Notes under the pieces: generated by a model
What the model was told of the DNA's origin: nothing
Seen by the model: only the letters and a program-made list of their open reading frames with translations
Database searches by the model: none
Made by a program: the position numbers and the translations under genes
DNA from: Adineta steineri
Taxonomy: Eukaryota > Rotifera > Eurotatoria > Adinetida > Adinetidae
DNA length: 64,000 nucleotides
NCBI GenBank assembly: GCA_905250115.1
Contig: CAJNOI010000158.1
Location: 133,647 to 197,646 of the forward strand
Direction of reading: 5' to 3'
Shown: piece by piece, positions 13,153 to 25,915 of the stretch
Layout: the number at the start of each line of letters is the position of its first letter
Position numbering within the stretch: the first letter of the stretch is position 1

Positions 13153-14917
13153 TTAATTATCTGAATCATCATTATATAGAATTTCTTTTGTCTTTCTTGT
13201 TTTTGATTGAGCGTTTTGTTTATTATTATTACTATTATTATTATTATTTGTAGATGTAGGTAATGATATAAATGCATCAAGAATTTCTCCATCAACCATA
13301 TCATAATCATTTGGTGTTGCACGTGGATTAAGTGTATCACCGTCAAATTCAAATCGAATATTTGTTGATTTCATATCATTTTTATATGCATTAAATATTA
13401 TTTCAAAATGATCTGTATCTAACATACTATATTCACGTTTAGATAAAGATGAACGACGATCTAAATTTAAGAGAAAATTAAAAGAAAAAAAATGTTTTTT
13501 TTTAGAATTCAATACTTGAAGATGATGTAGATGTTTGAATAAATATTTTAAGTTTACGTATTAATGGATAAGATTCAAGTAATTGAACATTATTTGATAA
13601 AAAATCAAGTTGTTTAAGTGTCAGAGATTGATTTTGATCATCTAATTTTAATGTTTTATCATTATATACAAGATAAATTGATGGTAAACATAGACCTTCA
13701 GCGACTTGATCATAAAGTGTTTTTAATGTTGTTGACAATGGTAATAATAATGTTAATTGACGTCCATCAGAATGATCGATTTTTAATGTAATTTTATCTG
13801 AATTAATTATATCTGAATCATTTAATAAGTCTAGAAGAAAATAATAAAGAATACGATAAAAGTAAGAAAAAAAAATGTTTTTTTTTTGTTAACCATCAGT
13901 GAAAGTACCGTAGAATTGGCTCAGCATGTATTTCTTAGAGAGGGCAAGTTGTATGTTCATCAACTGGTTAACATAATTTTATTTGTAAGACACTCATACC
14001 GCCCGTTCGATTATTTTCTCATTTTTATATTAATTTCCATTGAAAGAAAATCAACATCGAAATTAGAACATTAATCATAGTGTCTTTCTTTTCTGCGCTT
14101 AGAGAAAGACTCGAACCATGGTCATAACATATTATATCGATGTAGACCATTCAACTATACATGTTCGTTTATTAAAGTATATATCCTAACCTGTTTTAAT
14201 TTGTTCATCCACTTCTTCATCTTCATCATCTTCTTCATTGGAATCAATTTGTCTTTCACATAAAGGTTTCGTAACACGTAATACAGCATCTAATCGATTA
14301 TAAGCAGCTGTTTCACGTGTAACTTTTTCATCATCTTCTTCTAATTGACTTTTATTAAATGCATTAATTACTGCTCTAAATAAAAAAGAAATAATTAAAT
14401 AAAAACAAAAAATTAAATTGATATAAACCTATTCATATATCCACCACGTCGATTTTGATTAATATGTGTTAAATATTCATCTTCATCTTCATATTGTTGA
14501 TCATCAGCTGCAGTTCGTTTTCCTAATTTTATTTTTCGTTTAACTTCTTTATTTGCTGTTGTGGTAAAACATGATGTAACAATAGCATCAATTTCATTTC
14601 GTATTGAATCTTTTGTTTTTATTGGTTCAGATTGAATAACAATTGGTTCAATAGATTTATGATTAATTGTTGATATTGGTTTAGATTTTTTGTTTTTTGT
14701 TATTGAAATTAAATCATTTTCACTATCAGAATCTGAACTATTTGAACTTGATAATTGTTTCGAAGTAATTGAACTAAAAGAAAATTTTAATAAAATAAAT
14801 TCCGGAAAAGAAAATATTTCATTTTTACGTTTGATAAAATTGTTTTAATTGTGTTCGTTTATTATTCAATGATTTTGCTGTTTGATAAGCAAAAAAATCA
14901 TCTTCATCGTCTTCCAT
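13153..14917 (-). CDS. NFATC2IP / Rad60-Esc2-like protein with SUMO-like domains
   Basis: Five exons (14917-14829, 14773-14429, 14375-14191, 13830-13516, 13460-13153) give 413 residues. Introns are 55, 53, 360 and 55 bp. The N-terminus is acidic (MEDDEDDFF), followed by a Ser/Asp-rich and basic low-complexity region. Two ubiquitin/SUMO-like folds follow: one starting near ITLKIDHSDGRQ and one in the last exon (FRFEFDGDTLNP pattern read as IRFEFDGDTLNPRATP, then MVDGEILDAF). Two C-terminal SUMO-like domains after an acidic tail-like N-terminus is the layout of the Rad60/Esc2/NIP45 family, which acts in SUMO-linked genome maintenance in the nucleus. The short Asn-rich C-terminal tail is extra. 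It shares a 308-bp upstream region with the CFAP251 gene on the other strand. Family call from motif recall only. Confidence 0.7.
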
Positions 14918-15225
14918 TGAGTTGCAAAAAAAAACTGTTTGAAAGAAAATTGTGAAGAAATTTAAATTCATATATTATTGGTTAAACTAACAATAGTCAT
15001 TGTTTGAATGCCTGGTTTTTTTTCCTGATTTATCTTATTTATATTTTTATTTTAAAAATAAAGATTTGATTTTGATAAAACTATCAAATTCTATTCGTTT
15101 TTTTTCTTCATTTTATTTTAAATCAAACCTTTACTGATCGATGTAACTATGGTAACGAAATGAAGAATGGTAGAGACACATTCAAACAACATAAGAAAAA
15201 GAGAAGAATTTAGTTTGGAATAAAA
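14918..15225. promoter_or_regulatory. Shared upstream region of two divergent genes
   Basis: 308 bp separate the start codons of the NFATC2IP-like gene (minus, 14917) and the CFAP251 gene (plus, 15226). Both promoters and 5' UTRs must lie here or overlap. No TATA box or known factor site is claimed. Confidence 0.45.
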
Positions 15226-18200
15226 ATGTCTTTTGCACCACCACCTGATGCTCCACCATATCCGGCAACACCGGATCAGGAAAATCAAGATGAAGAAACA
15301 TCTACAGCTGCTTATGCTGAAATATTGGTTTGTTTTATTAATTAAATTTGCTAAGAAAATATTTAGTTTTTTTTTCTCTTTAAGTCATTTCAATGGTGTT
15401 TTGGTTTTAATAAAGATTTACCCGTACTTAATTTATCAATAAATAAAACGAAAAAAATCTTTTTTGTTTCGGCTCAAATTGGTGTTATGTATGATTTTGC
15501 TAATAACCGACAACAATTATTAATTGGACATGTAAATTATTTGAATAATATTGATTTCATTATGTTTCGTTTTCATTTAGAGAAATAATATAACATGCTG
15601 TTGTGTTAGTCATGATAAACGTTGGTTATGTACAGCTGATAGTGGTCGAGATTGTACAATTATCATCTGGGATACAATTACTGGATTACCAAATCAAACT
15701 TATTTCGATGTACTTAATGGTACAGGTACAGTTGCATTCAGTACTGATGCAAAATATTTAGCTACATTGAGTCAACAAAGTCCACAAGTAATATTTAATA
15801 TTCTATTTATATTTATATATGTATAATTATTAAATAGATTATATCGATATGGGATTGGACAGCTGAAAATGATAAACCATTATGTGCATTAGAATTAAAA
15901 CGTGAATATTCGAATCAACATTATTTACAATTTAATCCACGTCAATCAACACAATTAGTATCAAATTCATCAACACAAGTACTTTTTTTTGAATGGTCAA
16001 ATGATTATGGTTTAATTTGTTTTGATCCAGATTTATCAGAAAGAGTAAGAACGAAAATAAATGTTTTATAATAATATTTCTTTTTTTTACTTAGACATTT
16101 GATATATCTCGTGAAAAATTAGGTTATATAACACAATCAGTTTTTCTTGTTCATCCAACACAAGTTGTAACGGGTACAACAACAGGAAAACTTGTTCTTT
16201 GGGATTGTAAAGCATATCGAGATAAATTAGAAATGATTAAAAAACAAAAACAATTAAATAAAACTAAACAAATTGAATATTCGAATCAATCAACAAAGAT
16301 AATGGATAAAAAAGAATTAACAAATGATACAATGAAATCACCAGCTGATAGAGAATTAACACGTGATACATTAAAATCATCAGGATCAACACGTAGTGGT
16401 ACTTTATCATCAAGAAAATCTTCAGGAAAAACACTTCAAGAAGATGATGATTATAATAATCAAAAACAAGTATCATTCAATGAACAACAACAAATCGAAA
16501 ATAGTGAGTTGTTTTAAAATTCTTGAGCTGACACATATATCTTTATTTTAGTTAATGAGAATGATGAATTATCAGGTGATTCTCCTATGAATAAACAACC
16601 ATTAAAATTATGTGAACCACAAAAAAAACCGATTACTGTATTAATGACAACTGGAGAGTAAGAAATATTATTTCTATAAAATAAAAATAAATATATATAT
16701 TCTTCTTTCTATTAGTCTGGTAGTAACAGGTGATAGTGAAGGTACAATTCGTTTTTTTGATCAAGAACTTAAATTACGTATGTGGTTTGAACATTTTCGA
16801 ATTGGTCCTGTTCAATCAATCTCATTTACATATACAACATCAGATTATACCCCACCACCATTATCATCAAGTTTAAATTTTAAACAAAATGAATCAACAT
16901 TACAACAACCACCATTTTCAATACTTGATTTTACATTATCATCATCACAAGCTGTTATTGCACATGTAACACATTCAGGTCAACAAGTATCAATTGTAAA
17001 ACGTGATTCACCAACAGCTATTTATGCATTAGATACACATCCATTTGAACATAAATTATGTTTTGCTAATGCATCTGGTCGTTTACAATTATGGGATTAT
17101 GAACAAAAACAAGTTATAACAACTGTTCATCGTATACAAGATAATGCTATAACACAATTACGTTATAATCATAGTGCAAATTATATTGCTGTTGGTTATG
17201 CAGATGGCAAATTAACAATATGTGATGCGCTATCATTAGAAAGTGTTCTTCAAGCACCATTTCATTATGCTAAAGCAGCTATTCATCTTATTGAATTTTC
17301 AAATACATCAGATTATTTAGCAACAGCGGTAAGAATTAAAACTTACTAATTGGACACTAAATTTTTTATTTTTTTTTTATAGGAAGAAGATTTTACAATA
17401 TCTGTTTATCGACAAAATTTAAATAGTGAAGAAATCTATACATTTCTTGGTCGTTATCGGGCACATTATAAACCTATCCGAGCATTATTTTTTGGTTTTA
17501 CAATTGATGATAATCAACCAATATTAACTGCAGTAGGTGCTGATCGTATTTTAGCTGAATATGATTTAAATGAAAGTGAAATTGATCATCTTGTTTTAAA
17601 ACCATCAACACGTATTGAACAAATAGCTGAACCAATGTCTGCATGTTATTATCCAGCATCATTAACACAAGAATCATTTCTTGTTACAGTTAATAATGAA
17701 TATAAATATAAATTATATAATGCTGATACAAAAATGTGTCGTAAAACAATCTTAGGTCCAACATTTGGTTCACCAATACGTAAAATTGGAATACTTCCTA
17801 AATTAGATGAAAATTCCAATGAAGAATATGTTTATTTTATGACAACTGATAAAATTGGTCTTCAACGTTTACCATTAACTGGAAATCCATTTGATCAAAT
17901 GGCTATAATAGCACATCCAAATCGTGTTAGTGATATACGTGCAAGTTATGATGGAAAATATTTATTTACAAGTGGCGGACTTGATAATTGTGTTCATATG
18001 TTAAGTGTTAATCCACAAGTTCTACAAGCACAAGCACAATTAGGTGGAAAAGATTTAATACCATTTTATAAATTATTAGAAGGTGGACGTGAAGGAGAAA
18101 TCTTTCGAGAAATGCAAGAATTATTTTATTATAGTCAATTAAGATAGTAAGTTCAATTATCCAAAAAATAACAAGTAACGTTCGTCCGAGGACTCGCTTA

Positions 18201-19424
18201 GCTCTTTCTCGTAGAAATGCATCCTCTTCATATATACAGGAAACACAATTGAAAACCCTGCTCTCCTTTGTTGTCCATTACTCTAAGCACCTTGAGAGTG
18301 TGGGTGTGAATATTTTTTCATTCCGCACCTACACCCACCCCTCAAGATGGTCTTTTTCGGAAAATAGGTCTTTGATGATTTTTTGACATTATGGACACAA
18401 GCGAGCAAGCAGATAATGTATAGATTAATTTCTAAAGCAGTTTGAATTTGTTAGAATATTAGTAGAGTCTGGCGAATTGCTATGCAATGGTTTAAACCAA
18501 CGTCAATTCTATTTTTATTAGAAATACGTGATTTGTATAATAGTTTGAATTTATTTGCTCATCTTATATTTTAGTCAAGATATTCATCGATTTGATCGTC
18601 GTGAAATATCAGCAAAAATTCCATTAAGTGAAATTCCGTTTGTTATGCGAGCATTAGGTTATTATCCAACTGAACAAGAAGTAAATAAGAAATGAAAAAT
18701 ATTTTTTTATCTAATAATATTTTATTTTTTTAGATTGAAGAAATGATTAATGAAGTTAAATTTAGTACATACATTGATACAAAAACATATGTTGAAGATA
18801 TTGATCTAAATGATTTTATTAAATGTAAATAAAAAAGCAATTGAAAATCTTTTTTATTTTTTCATGTGTTTATTTAGTATATATAAATCATCGACCAGCA
18901 TTTGGTCTTAATCCAGCTGATTTAACTCATGCATTCAATGTTCTTTCTGATCAATTAAATTCAAATAATGGTCAACCAGAAATCTATCGTGAAAATCTTT
19001 TATGTCTTTTACAACAATATGGTGAACATATTAATGATTATGAAATGGCTGAATGTTTAGCTAATTTACTTAATTTAAATCATGAAACAACAGAAATGTT
19101 TGATACAATGAATGCGGATGATGCTTGTATGTTGATTTCCAATGAGTGTTTCTTTATTAAATATTTCTCTTTCTAGGTGCATTTATTGAAAATCAATTAC
19201 CAGAACAAGTTACAATACAAAAATTTATGGAAGATTTATTAAAAATGCCAACACAATATGTTGATCAAGTAATGTATGCTGTTAAAGCTCAACAACGACG
19301 ACGTTCATCATTATTTGATTCAAAAGATAAGAAAAGAAAAAGTTCAATTGAACGACCACAACGTTATCGTTCATCTATGACACCAACAACACAACGTACA
19401 GCATCACCTACAAATGATATTTAA
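15226..19424 (+). CDS. CFAP251: CFAP251 (WDR66)-like ciliary WD-repeat protein
   Basis: Twelve exons (15226-15327, 15385-15531, 15581-15787, 15838-16044, 16095-16503, 16552-16657, 16716-17328, 17383-18146, 18575-18680, 18734-18824, 18878-19126, 19177-19424) give 1,082 residues. CFAP251 is part of the calmodulin- and spoke-associated complex at the base of radial spoke 3 in motile cilia. WD40 blades run through the first two thirds (for example TIIIWDT, ISIWDWT, KLVLWD, RLQLWDY), with the marker GDSEGTIRFFDQELKL. The C-terminal part has the family blocks LLEGGREGEIF, YYSQLR and LYINHRPAFG, which in vertebrates belong to an EF-hand-like region. Exon 5 carries a Ser/Thr/Lys-rich insert inside the propeller. 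Intron 8 is 428 bp and contains a telomere-like palindrome. A ciliated animal needs this gene, so it is probably active. Confidence 0.9.
18291..18346. repeat. Telomere-like palindrome, copy B (in CFAP251 intron 8)
   Basis: The clearest copy. Left arm CTTGAGAGTGTGGGTGTG, loop AATATTTTTTCATT, right arm ending CACCTACACCCACCCCTCAAG minus its first base. The two CTTGAG/CTCAAG ends pair exactly. Confidence 0.7.
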
Positions 19425-21958
19425 TTCAAACTAAAAAAAAAACAATTTTTCTTTAATAAAATATTTTTAATAAAATATTCAAAACAATTAGTTATTCTGT
19501 TATGTGTAAATTGAAATAATGATTATATTAACCCTGTCAGGATCAGTCACGCATATACGTGTCGGTTGTCTTGATATAATAGAGACCCCTGAATGTGAAC
19601 TTCAAGAACATCTTACACAAAGACTCGTGATACATCCCGAAAGGTTTTCATGACCTTGGCTAATAATTAATTTTTTACAAGATTTTCCCTATGGCTATTC
19701 TGATTTCAAAATAATCCGATCCCTAAAGGATTAATAGTCTTTTCTATTCATCGTTAAATCTATTCGATAAAAAAGTTCATATTTTAAATAATTTGTTTGT
19801 TATCTAATGTAACTAAATCAAGTCAATATTCTATTCAATATTAATTTTCGTTTTTAGGTTCGAAAAAGCTCTCCTGGAGTTAATTACCCTTCCAGAAGTT
19901 TAAATTTGTGTTTCTTTTAGAAGAAAGCATTTGGATAAAAATCATTTTTTGATATATAATGCATTATATTTTTTATTTACAGACGCAAATATGTCAAAAT
20001 AAATAGATATATCGATAAATACTCATACACTCTGAATTATATTCAAACTATCTGAAACATAATTATGTAAAAATTATATTGGTGTATCTTTTCTGCATAT
20101 ATCATTCAAAGAGTAATATATACTTGAACAACTATTTCCGCTATAGACAACGATAAAATCATGTTAAATATACAAATGACATTGTGGTTATGATATAAGA
20201 GAGTTTCATGCATGATATAACCAATTATAGATGTTTTGTCAAACAATCATAACCACACTAGTCGACTCTATTCGATGTAAGGTCACGTGACTAGCAAAAT
20301 ATATCGAGATAAAATTAAAAAACTCAATTTTTGTAAATAAGAAATATCCATCATGCATGATAATATTAACTTCTTCATAACGTCAGAAAATAAGCTTGTC
20401 ACAAATAGAGAACTTGTCATTGTTTTTAGAAGTGTAAATATGAAATATAGTGTAAAGTTATTTATTATTAATCATTCGATCAATACTATTCATTTGTTTG
20501 AATATTTATGAAAATATTAATATTATTAGAACAAAATCGATAACCAAAATAGTTATTAAATTCATAAAAATAGAATTCATATGATAGACAATTCAATCTT
20601 TCATAAATACAAATAACGTTCGTCGAAACTCGATTCACTTAACCCTAGACTATCGCAACCTGCATGCGGATATGAATGAGAGTTGATCAATATTAGTTTT
20701 GACTTTATATAAAATCAAGCATTTTCTAAAAACTTGATATTTGACGAATGAACAATAAAGTTAAAATGTAGATATCTCTATCATTATATATCGAAATTGA
20801 TTTTGAACTCTTTTGTCTATGTACACTATCGCAGAACTATTAAACCGATAAGTTTTTTAAAAATGCTGTGCAATAATGCAACAACTAAACTTTTAAAATT
20901 ATTAAATTACAATGAGTATATTTTTAAACTGCTGATCGAGGGTCTTATTACTTTTTAGTTGTCGTGCGGATCGTTCCGACACATTACCGTTTTTTCCAAA
21001 CATGCATTAAAAATATTTGTCGATGATGATGAACAACATGCTATATAAAAATAGGCCAAAATTTTGTTCCAAGCATTTTAATACTCTGTGTATACGGTCG
21101 TTCTATTTTTTTGTTATTAATCTCATTTTCATCGTCCTCATTATTTTAATTTATTTAATAAAATAATGATCTATATATAATAAAAATATGCCACAGTTAC
21201 GAGGTCATTTGTACCAAAAAATGGTCAAATGTGCTATGTTTCCGACAAAAATAATAAACGTGAAATTAGCGGTAGACAACGAAGAATACATTTCAAGAAA
21301 TAGCTTCTATTATTTTGAGATATAAGTGTCCTTGAATATGTTTATGCTCTTAAATATAAAATTTTCCTCGTCTAGGTCGTGAATAAAAAGGAAATATACT
21401 TTGACATTTTTTTCATTAATAGAAAAGTTCAATGTTGTGATTTTATTTGTTCTTGTACGTATTTAATTTGGTTGCACGATGTTTTTCTTAGGATTCATTT
21501 CTTTTCTTTCTTTTTGTTATATATTTTTACTTATATAAAATTAAATAACTAAAAGCTATAATTATCTTTGCATGCCTTTTCTATTTTTTCTATTTAATTA
21601 ATATATAATATAAGTCTTAAAATCGATTGTAACATCTATCGTTTATTAATTATCTCCCAAAATGAATGAACATATTAATTGACTTTTGTATTTGTATGTT
21701 TTTTTACCCGAAGCAATATTTTTTTTACTCAAAAGACAAGAACAAATTGAAATTATTTTGCTTACATTTCTTTTTTTTTCTTTCTGTTTTTTTCTATACG
21801 ACGTGCCATCAATGCTATTACTTTCTTCTACGTAGAAGCAAAAAAAAGCCGAAGAGAATCAAATATATATATGTCTTCATTTACATTTTCTTTTCATCAT
21901 AATATATACTGGCAATTGTATACGTCGAATATGGCACATATATATATTTATTGAAATA
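19425..21958. other. 2.5-kb intergenic, no gene seen
   Basis: AT-rich. Poly(A)-signal-like AATAAAATA motifs occur just after the CFAP251 stop (about 19456-19482). A small inverted repeat sits at 20183-20258. Open frames near 21666-21902 are low-complexity Phe/Tyr/Lys runs and were not accepted. Confidence 0.55.
20183..20258. repeat. Small inverted repeat
   Basis: TGTGGTTATGAT at 20183 and its perfect reverse complement ATCATAACCACA at 20247 enclose ~52 bp. The arms are 12 bp, so chance is possible, but the arms also fit a short hairpin element. Confidence 0.4.
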
Positions 21959-23269
21959 ATGCCTCAATTGTGTGTTACAGATGGATGTAAATATACATCA
22001 CGTGTTTTATGTCATTGTTGTAATAAAAATCTTTGTCTCGAACATTTAAAACAACATAATGAATTAATTAATGCGCAGTTAAATCCATTAGCTGACGATA
22101 TTAATACTCTCAGTGCACAATTAATAACATTAAATATCGATGATATAACATTAAATTATCGTGAAAAACTTGATCAATGGCGTACGAATTCATTTATGAA
22201 AATTAATGAATTATATGAAAAAAAATGTGAAGAAATTGAAAAACGTTGTTTAAAAAAAATTGATTTAATACAAAATGAAATTGAACAAATACGTTCGAAA
22301 ATATCAAAATTAATTAATGAACAAGAAATAAATATTGAAGATCTTGAAATATTAAAATTAAATATTTATGATATCAAAAGAAAATTTCTACAATTTAAAG
22401 AAAAATCTATGGAAATTAATATTCATCCATTTACTATTGATGATAAATTAATTTCAATTGAAGAAACAAAATTATATGAACTAGATTTATCTAATTTATC
22501 AATACCATATAGAAATATACATTGTACTGATCAAAGTTGGCCAGCAATGGCAACGAATGATCAATATTTATTAATTGATCAATATCCAAATATAATTTTA
22601 TTAAATCAAGATTTACAAATAATTAAACAGTTACCTTGGATATATGCTTCTATACGTAATATGTGTTGGTCATCAACATTAGATTGTTTTATTATAATTA
22701 ATAATGAAAAAGACGTTTTTCTTGTTAAAAATCATTCATTATTAATTGAACGTATTGAAAAAATTGAACAACAATATTGGTGGTCATGTACATGTTCGGA
22801 TACATCATTATTTTTAACAAATACAACAATGGGTACAAATATATATGAATTTAATCTTTTATCTAAATGTCAATTAATTAAACGTTGGAAACCACCTTAT
22901 TCATGTAAACAATATGAATATATTGATGATATCGAATATAATAATAAAACATTAGCTTTAGTTATTAAAGTTTCATCAAATAATACTGTTTATCTCGAAC
23001 TTCGTTCATCAATAACACTCGATCGTTTATGGATAATTCAAATTGATGTTAAAAAAAGTTGGTTTCAACAAACAATTCGTTGTTGTTCACTTAAATATGA
23101 TGAATGGCTTGTTGTTGAAGGAAATACTTCACATCTTTTTCATATATTTAAAAATGGAAAAATAAAACTTATGGGAGAATATAAACCATCACCCATAAAT
23201 TCGATTCTTTTTGCTTCAAATATATTAGTTATGCGAACTAAAGACAATCTACTTTTTCATAGATTATAA
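21959..23269 (+). CDS. B-box-like zinc finger, coiled coil and beta-propeller-like protein (copy 1)
   Basis: Single-exon frame of 436 residues. The N-terminus has a B-box-like Cys/His array (CVTDGCKYTSRVLCHCCNKN, then CLEHLKQH), followed by a Lys/Glu-rich coiled coil (~60-150) and a C-terminal ~250 residues with repeated beta-strand blocks (LLIDQYPNIILLNQ, IRNMCWSS, WWSCTCSD) that look like a six-bladed propeller without clear NHL signatures. The layout is TRIM-like without a RING, so ubiquitin ligase activity is not implied. The gene at 53218 is a clear paralogue (same blocks: LLIDQNPDIILLNQ, IRDMCWS). Function unknown; probably protein-protein binding in the cytoplasm. Start is the ATG at 21959. 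Confidence 0.75.
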   Translation: MPQLCVTDGCKYTSRVLCHCCNKNLCLEHLKQHNELINAQLNPLADDINTLSAQLITLNIDDITLNYREKLDQWRTNSFMKINELYEKKCEEIEKRCLKKIDLIQNEIEQIRSKISKLINEQEINIEDLEILKLNIYDIKRKFLQFKEKSMEINIHPFTIDDKLISIEETKLYELDLSNLSIPYRNIHCTDQSWPAMATNDQYLLIDQYPNIILLNQDLQIIKQLPWIYASIRNMCWSSTLDCFIIINNEKDVFLVKNHSLLIERIEKIEQQYWWSCTCSDTSLFLTNTTMGTNIYEFNLLSKCQLIKRWKPPYSCKQYEYIDDIEYNNKTLALVIKVSSNNTVYLELRSSITLDRLWIIQIDVKKSWFQQTIRCCSLKYDEWLVVEGNTSHLFHIFKNGKIKLMGEYKPSPINSILFASNILVMRTKDNLLFHRL

Positions 23270-23580
23270 TCGTGATAAAACAACAAACCTTTTTTCTCGC
23301 ATTTTTGTAAATAAAATATTTTTCAGTCTTGTTAACAATTAAAATTACAGTGTATAATTATTTAACAATATGAAATAAAGCTTATAGAAAGTTCGATTTC
23401 TCCGCACGACTCATTATTGGCCTTGAATATTTTCTGTCTATTTATAAGAAACGATGAATTGTAAATTATTTATAATGCTAGTATAAATAAAATATGATAC
23501 CGAATGATATTACTTAATGAAGAGAGAAGATTTACAATATTCAAGAGGAAATAAAATGTCAGATTTGTTGTCGATTGATG
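23270..23580. other. Convergent 3' intergenic
   Basis: Short AT-rich spacer between the stop of the B-box gene and the end of the secreted propeller gene, with AATAAAAT-type poly(A) signals near 23310. Nothing else seen. Confidence 0.5.
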
Positions 23581-25079
23581 TTATTGATTGTCTGTCACTA
23601 GAAATAAAAGTATAAAATTGAAAAATAAAAGAGAATGAAGTACTTTCTAAACATACATAATCGAACGGCAATTAAACCGATAGTTTTATGAGCAATTGTC
23701 ACTAAATATTGTTTTTCGTCGATTGCTGTATAAGCTAGTTGAGTTAATGGTTCAAGTGTAGTACTTTCTGGTACATAACCAAGATCAAGACGTGCTAGAA
23801 GATTGCGATGATTAAAATCAATTAATAGTAAAATTGCTTTATGAGTTGCTGTAATTACAACTAAGATTACACGATTATTTTGTATAATAGTCATTCTAGA
23901 AAGTTGTCCAATGATTTCTTCTTGACAAATATCTTTTAAAGAAATATATGAAATATTTCGTGTTGATACATTTAACATAATCATATTATATGTATGTGTA
24001 TCGATAAGAAGAAGTGTTGAATCTGTTTCGGAATAAACCATATCATTAATACAAAGATTTGGAAGAATAACAATATGTTCAGTACGTGCTGAATCACCAT
24101 CATCTGCAATAATTAGAATTCCTGTAATATTGACAACAAATAACCATTTGCGATCTATTGATAGAAGTGGTCCTTCCATTCTACTACATGAATCTGTTTG
24201 TATTCCATATTCGTATATCCAAGCAATACGTAATCGATCAACAATACTACCAGTGGTTTCTGCAGCTATAATCACTTGAGATAAAGTTGAATTACGTTGT
24301 GCAATTAAGTACCACCTATCGATATTTGAATTAAGGCTCATTGATCGTGATAAACGCAGAAGACCAGGAGGAAATGCTTGAACACCTAATGGAATGCCAG
24401 AATCTTCTATACCTACAAACTAAAATAAAATAGTTTACAATAAGATCTTTTTTATATATTAAATAAACTCTCATAGAAAAATCTTTTAAAATCGTAGGAT
24501 ATTCATATTTCTAAACTAATAGTATAAATATCAAGTTAAAAAAGCTCATTTCTCTTTGCAGATGTTTTAATACAACATATTAAAAGATTCAAAACTTACT
24601 GAAACTGAATCAGCAACAATAATCTGACCATCATCTGTTACAAATGGTCCTGCTAATGGAGGAATTAACCGTGGTATATAATTAAAGATGCCTACAATAG
24701 CACCTTGAGGATTAATTAATGTACATCGTGTACTATTGGCAATAATTAAGAATCCCTGATAATTTATTACAGGTAATGATACTGCAATTGTCTTTTCTTC
24801 AATATCAAGAGGAATTGACCAGAGTATTTGTCCATTTGTAGCATTTATTGAGACATATCCCGTATCAACAGCACATATTAATGAAGTTTGTTCATTTGAT
24901 ATACAACCACGTGATGAAATTGTAAGTAAGTCAGTTCGTTGCCATTCCACATGTTCATTAAATTTATCAACACTTAAATCAACAAAACCACTAAGTGTAG
25001 TTTCACAACCATCCATTGGACATCCAGTAAAGTAACCACTGCTAGTGGAAATCATTAGAAAAAGAATCAAGAGATTCAT
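23581..25079 (-). CDS. Secreted beta-propeller (PQQ/BamB-like fold) protein
   Basis: Exon 1 (25079-24600) joins exon 2 (starting 24419) over a 180-bp intron, adding FVGIEDSGIPLGVQAF in frame. A short last exon (23597-23581, ending TDNQ then stop) is suggested by a GTATGT donor at 23656 and a TTTCTAG acceptor; without it the frame reads through a Phe/Tyr tail to 23598. Total ~419 residues. The first ~15 residues are a signal peptide (MNLLILFLMISTSSG). The body has repeated strands such as GYVSINATNGQILWSIPL and GFLIIANSTRCTLINPQG, typical of PQQ-like propellers. Several N-x-S/T sites fit a secreted or luminal protein. No family name is certain and no catalytic motif is visible. Confidence 0.68.
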
Positions 25080-25438
25080 ATTGTACCTATATAGTTAATT
25101 ATCAATAAAATGAATAGTTAAGACAAGAATGACCATGTAATAACGATATATACAGATAAAGAACACAGAATAGAAAAAGAGCAAAACAGAGAAACGAAAA
25201 ATTATATAGATAATAACAAAGTAAACATATGACTATCGTTCTTACAATACGGCATACTTGTTTCAACAAGGACGATTAATTGTAGTAGTTTACATTGGTC
25301 GAATATCTTATCTATACATCTCAACTTAATGATCTCTCTCTCTATATATATACTTGTATAGTGAGATATACAAGAAAAAAAGATAATATATTTTCTTTCT
25401 TTTTAATATTTCTCAGATCATTAATATATTATTGATCA

Positions 25439-25580
25439 TAAAAATATTGAAGTGTTGATTGAAGAAGAGCTTATAATGTATAACAACCTACTTTCATACT
25501 ACGTGATGATTGTGTACATTTTAATGATAATGCATAACTAAGTGACGTTAAATAAAGAATATCATTGTCATATTGTGTAA
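25439..25580 (-). pseudogene. Fragment of the ectodomain membrane-protein family
   Basis: This stretch matches about 29180-29360 within the 780-residue gene, sharing for example GAAGTGTTGATTGAAGAAGA and CGTGATGATTGTGTACATTT, with several small deletions and changes that break the frame. It is a dispersed partial copy, about 3.7 kb from its source. Confidence 0.75.
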
Positions 25581-25681
25581 TTAGATGATAAAATGAATTT
25601 TAAAATAGAAATAAATTATAGACACATTGAATTGATGGTTCGAGTTTTGTTGTGGGCACAGGTTTATATATATATGTAACT

Positions 25682-25726
25682 CTGGATGTGATAAACAAAA
25701 AATATTCATCCACACTCACACTCAAG
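25682..25726. repeat. Telomere-like palindrome, copy C
   Basis: CTGGATGTG, an AT-rich loop with ATATTCAT, then CCACACTCACACTCAAG. The left arm is degraded. Confidence 0.45.
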
Positions 25727-25915
25727 GTGATGTCGTATAGTTAAGTTTGCTTTCAAAAGAAAAGAAAATACACAAGACTATTACTTTTTACACTTTAATT
25801 ACAAACAAATTGATCTCACGAAAAAAATCGATACAATAAAAAAAAGATCTTGGAGATGAACAATTAAAACATTTGTTCTACATTAAATTTAATAACAAGT
25901 AGTGGACACAATGTT

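Larger units (their letters stand above)
25080..25915. other. Intergenic with a gene fragment and a palindrome
   Basis: Upstream of the secreted propeller gene and downstream of the BTB-TLDc gene. It holds a decayed piece of the ectodomain membrane-protein family (25439-25580), a palindrome (25682-25726) and a short CT/TA-rich simple stretch near 25335. Otherwise nothing. Confidence 0.5.

Noticed and set aside
13886-14074. Plus-strand open frame inside the long NFATC2IP-like intron
   Set aside because: It looks somewhat protein-like (VELAQHVFLREGKLYVHQL) but has no recognised domain and no splice partner.
21666-21902. 78-codon plus frame rich in Phe, Tyr and Lys
   Set aside because: Low-complexity AT-rich translation with no features of a gene.
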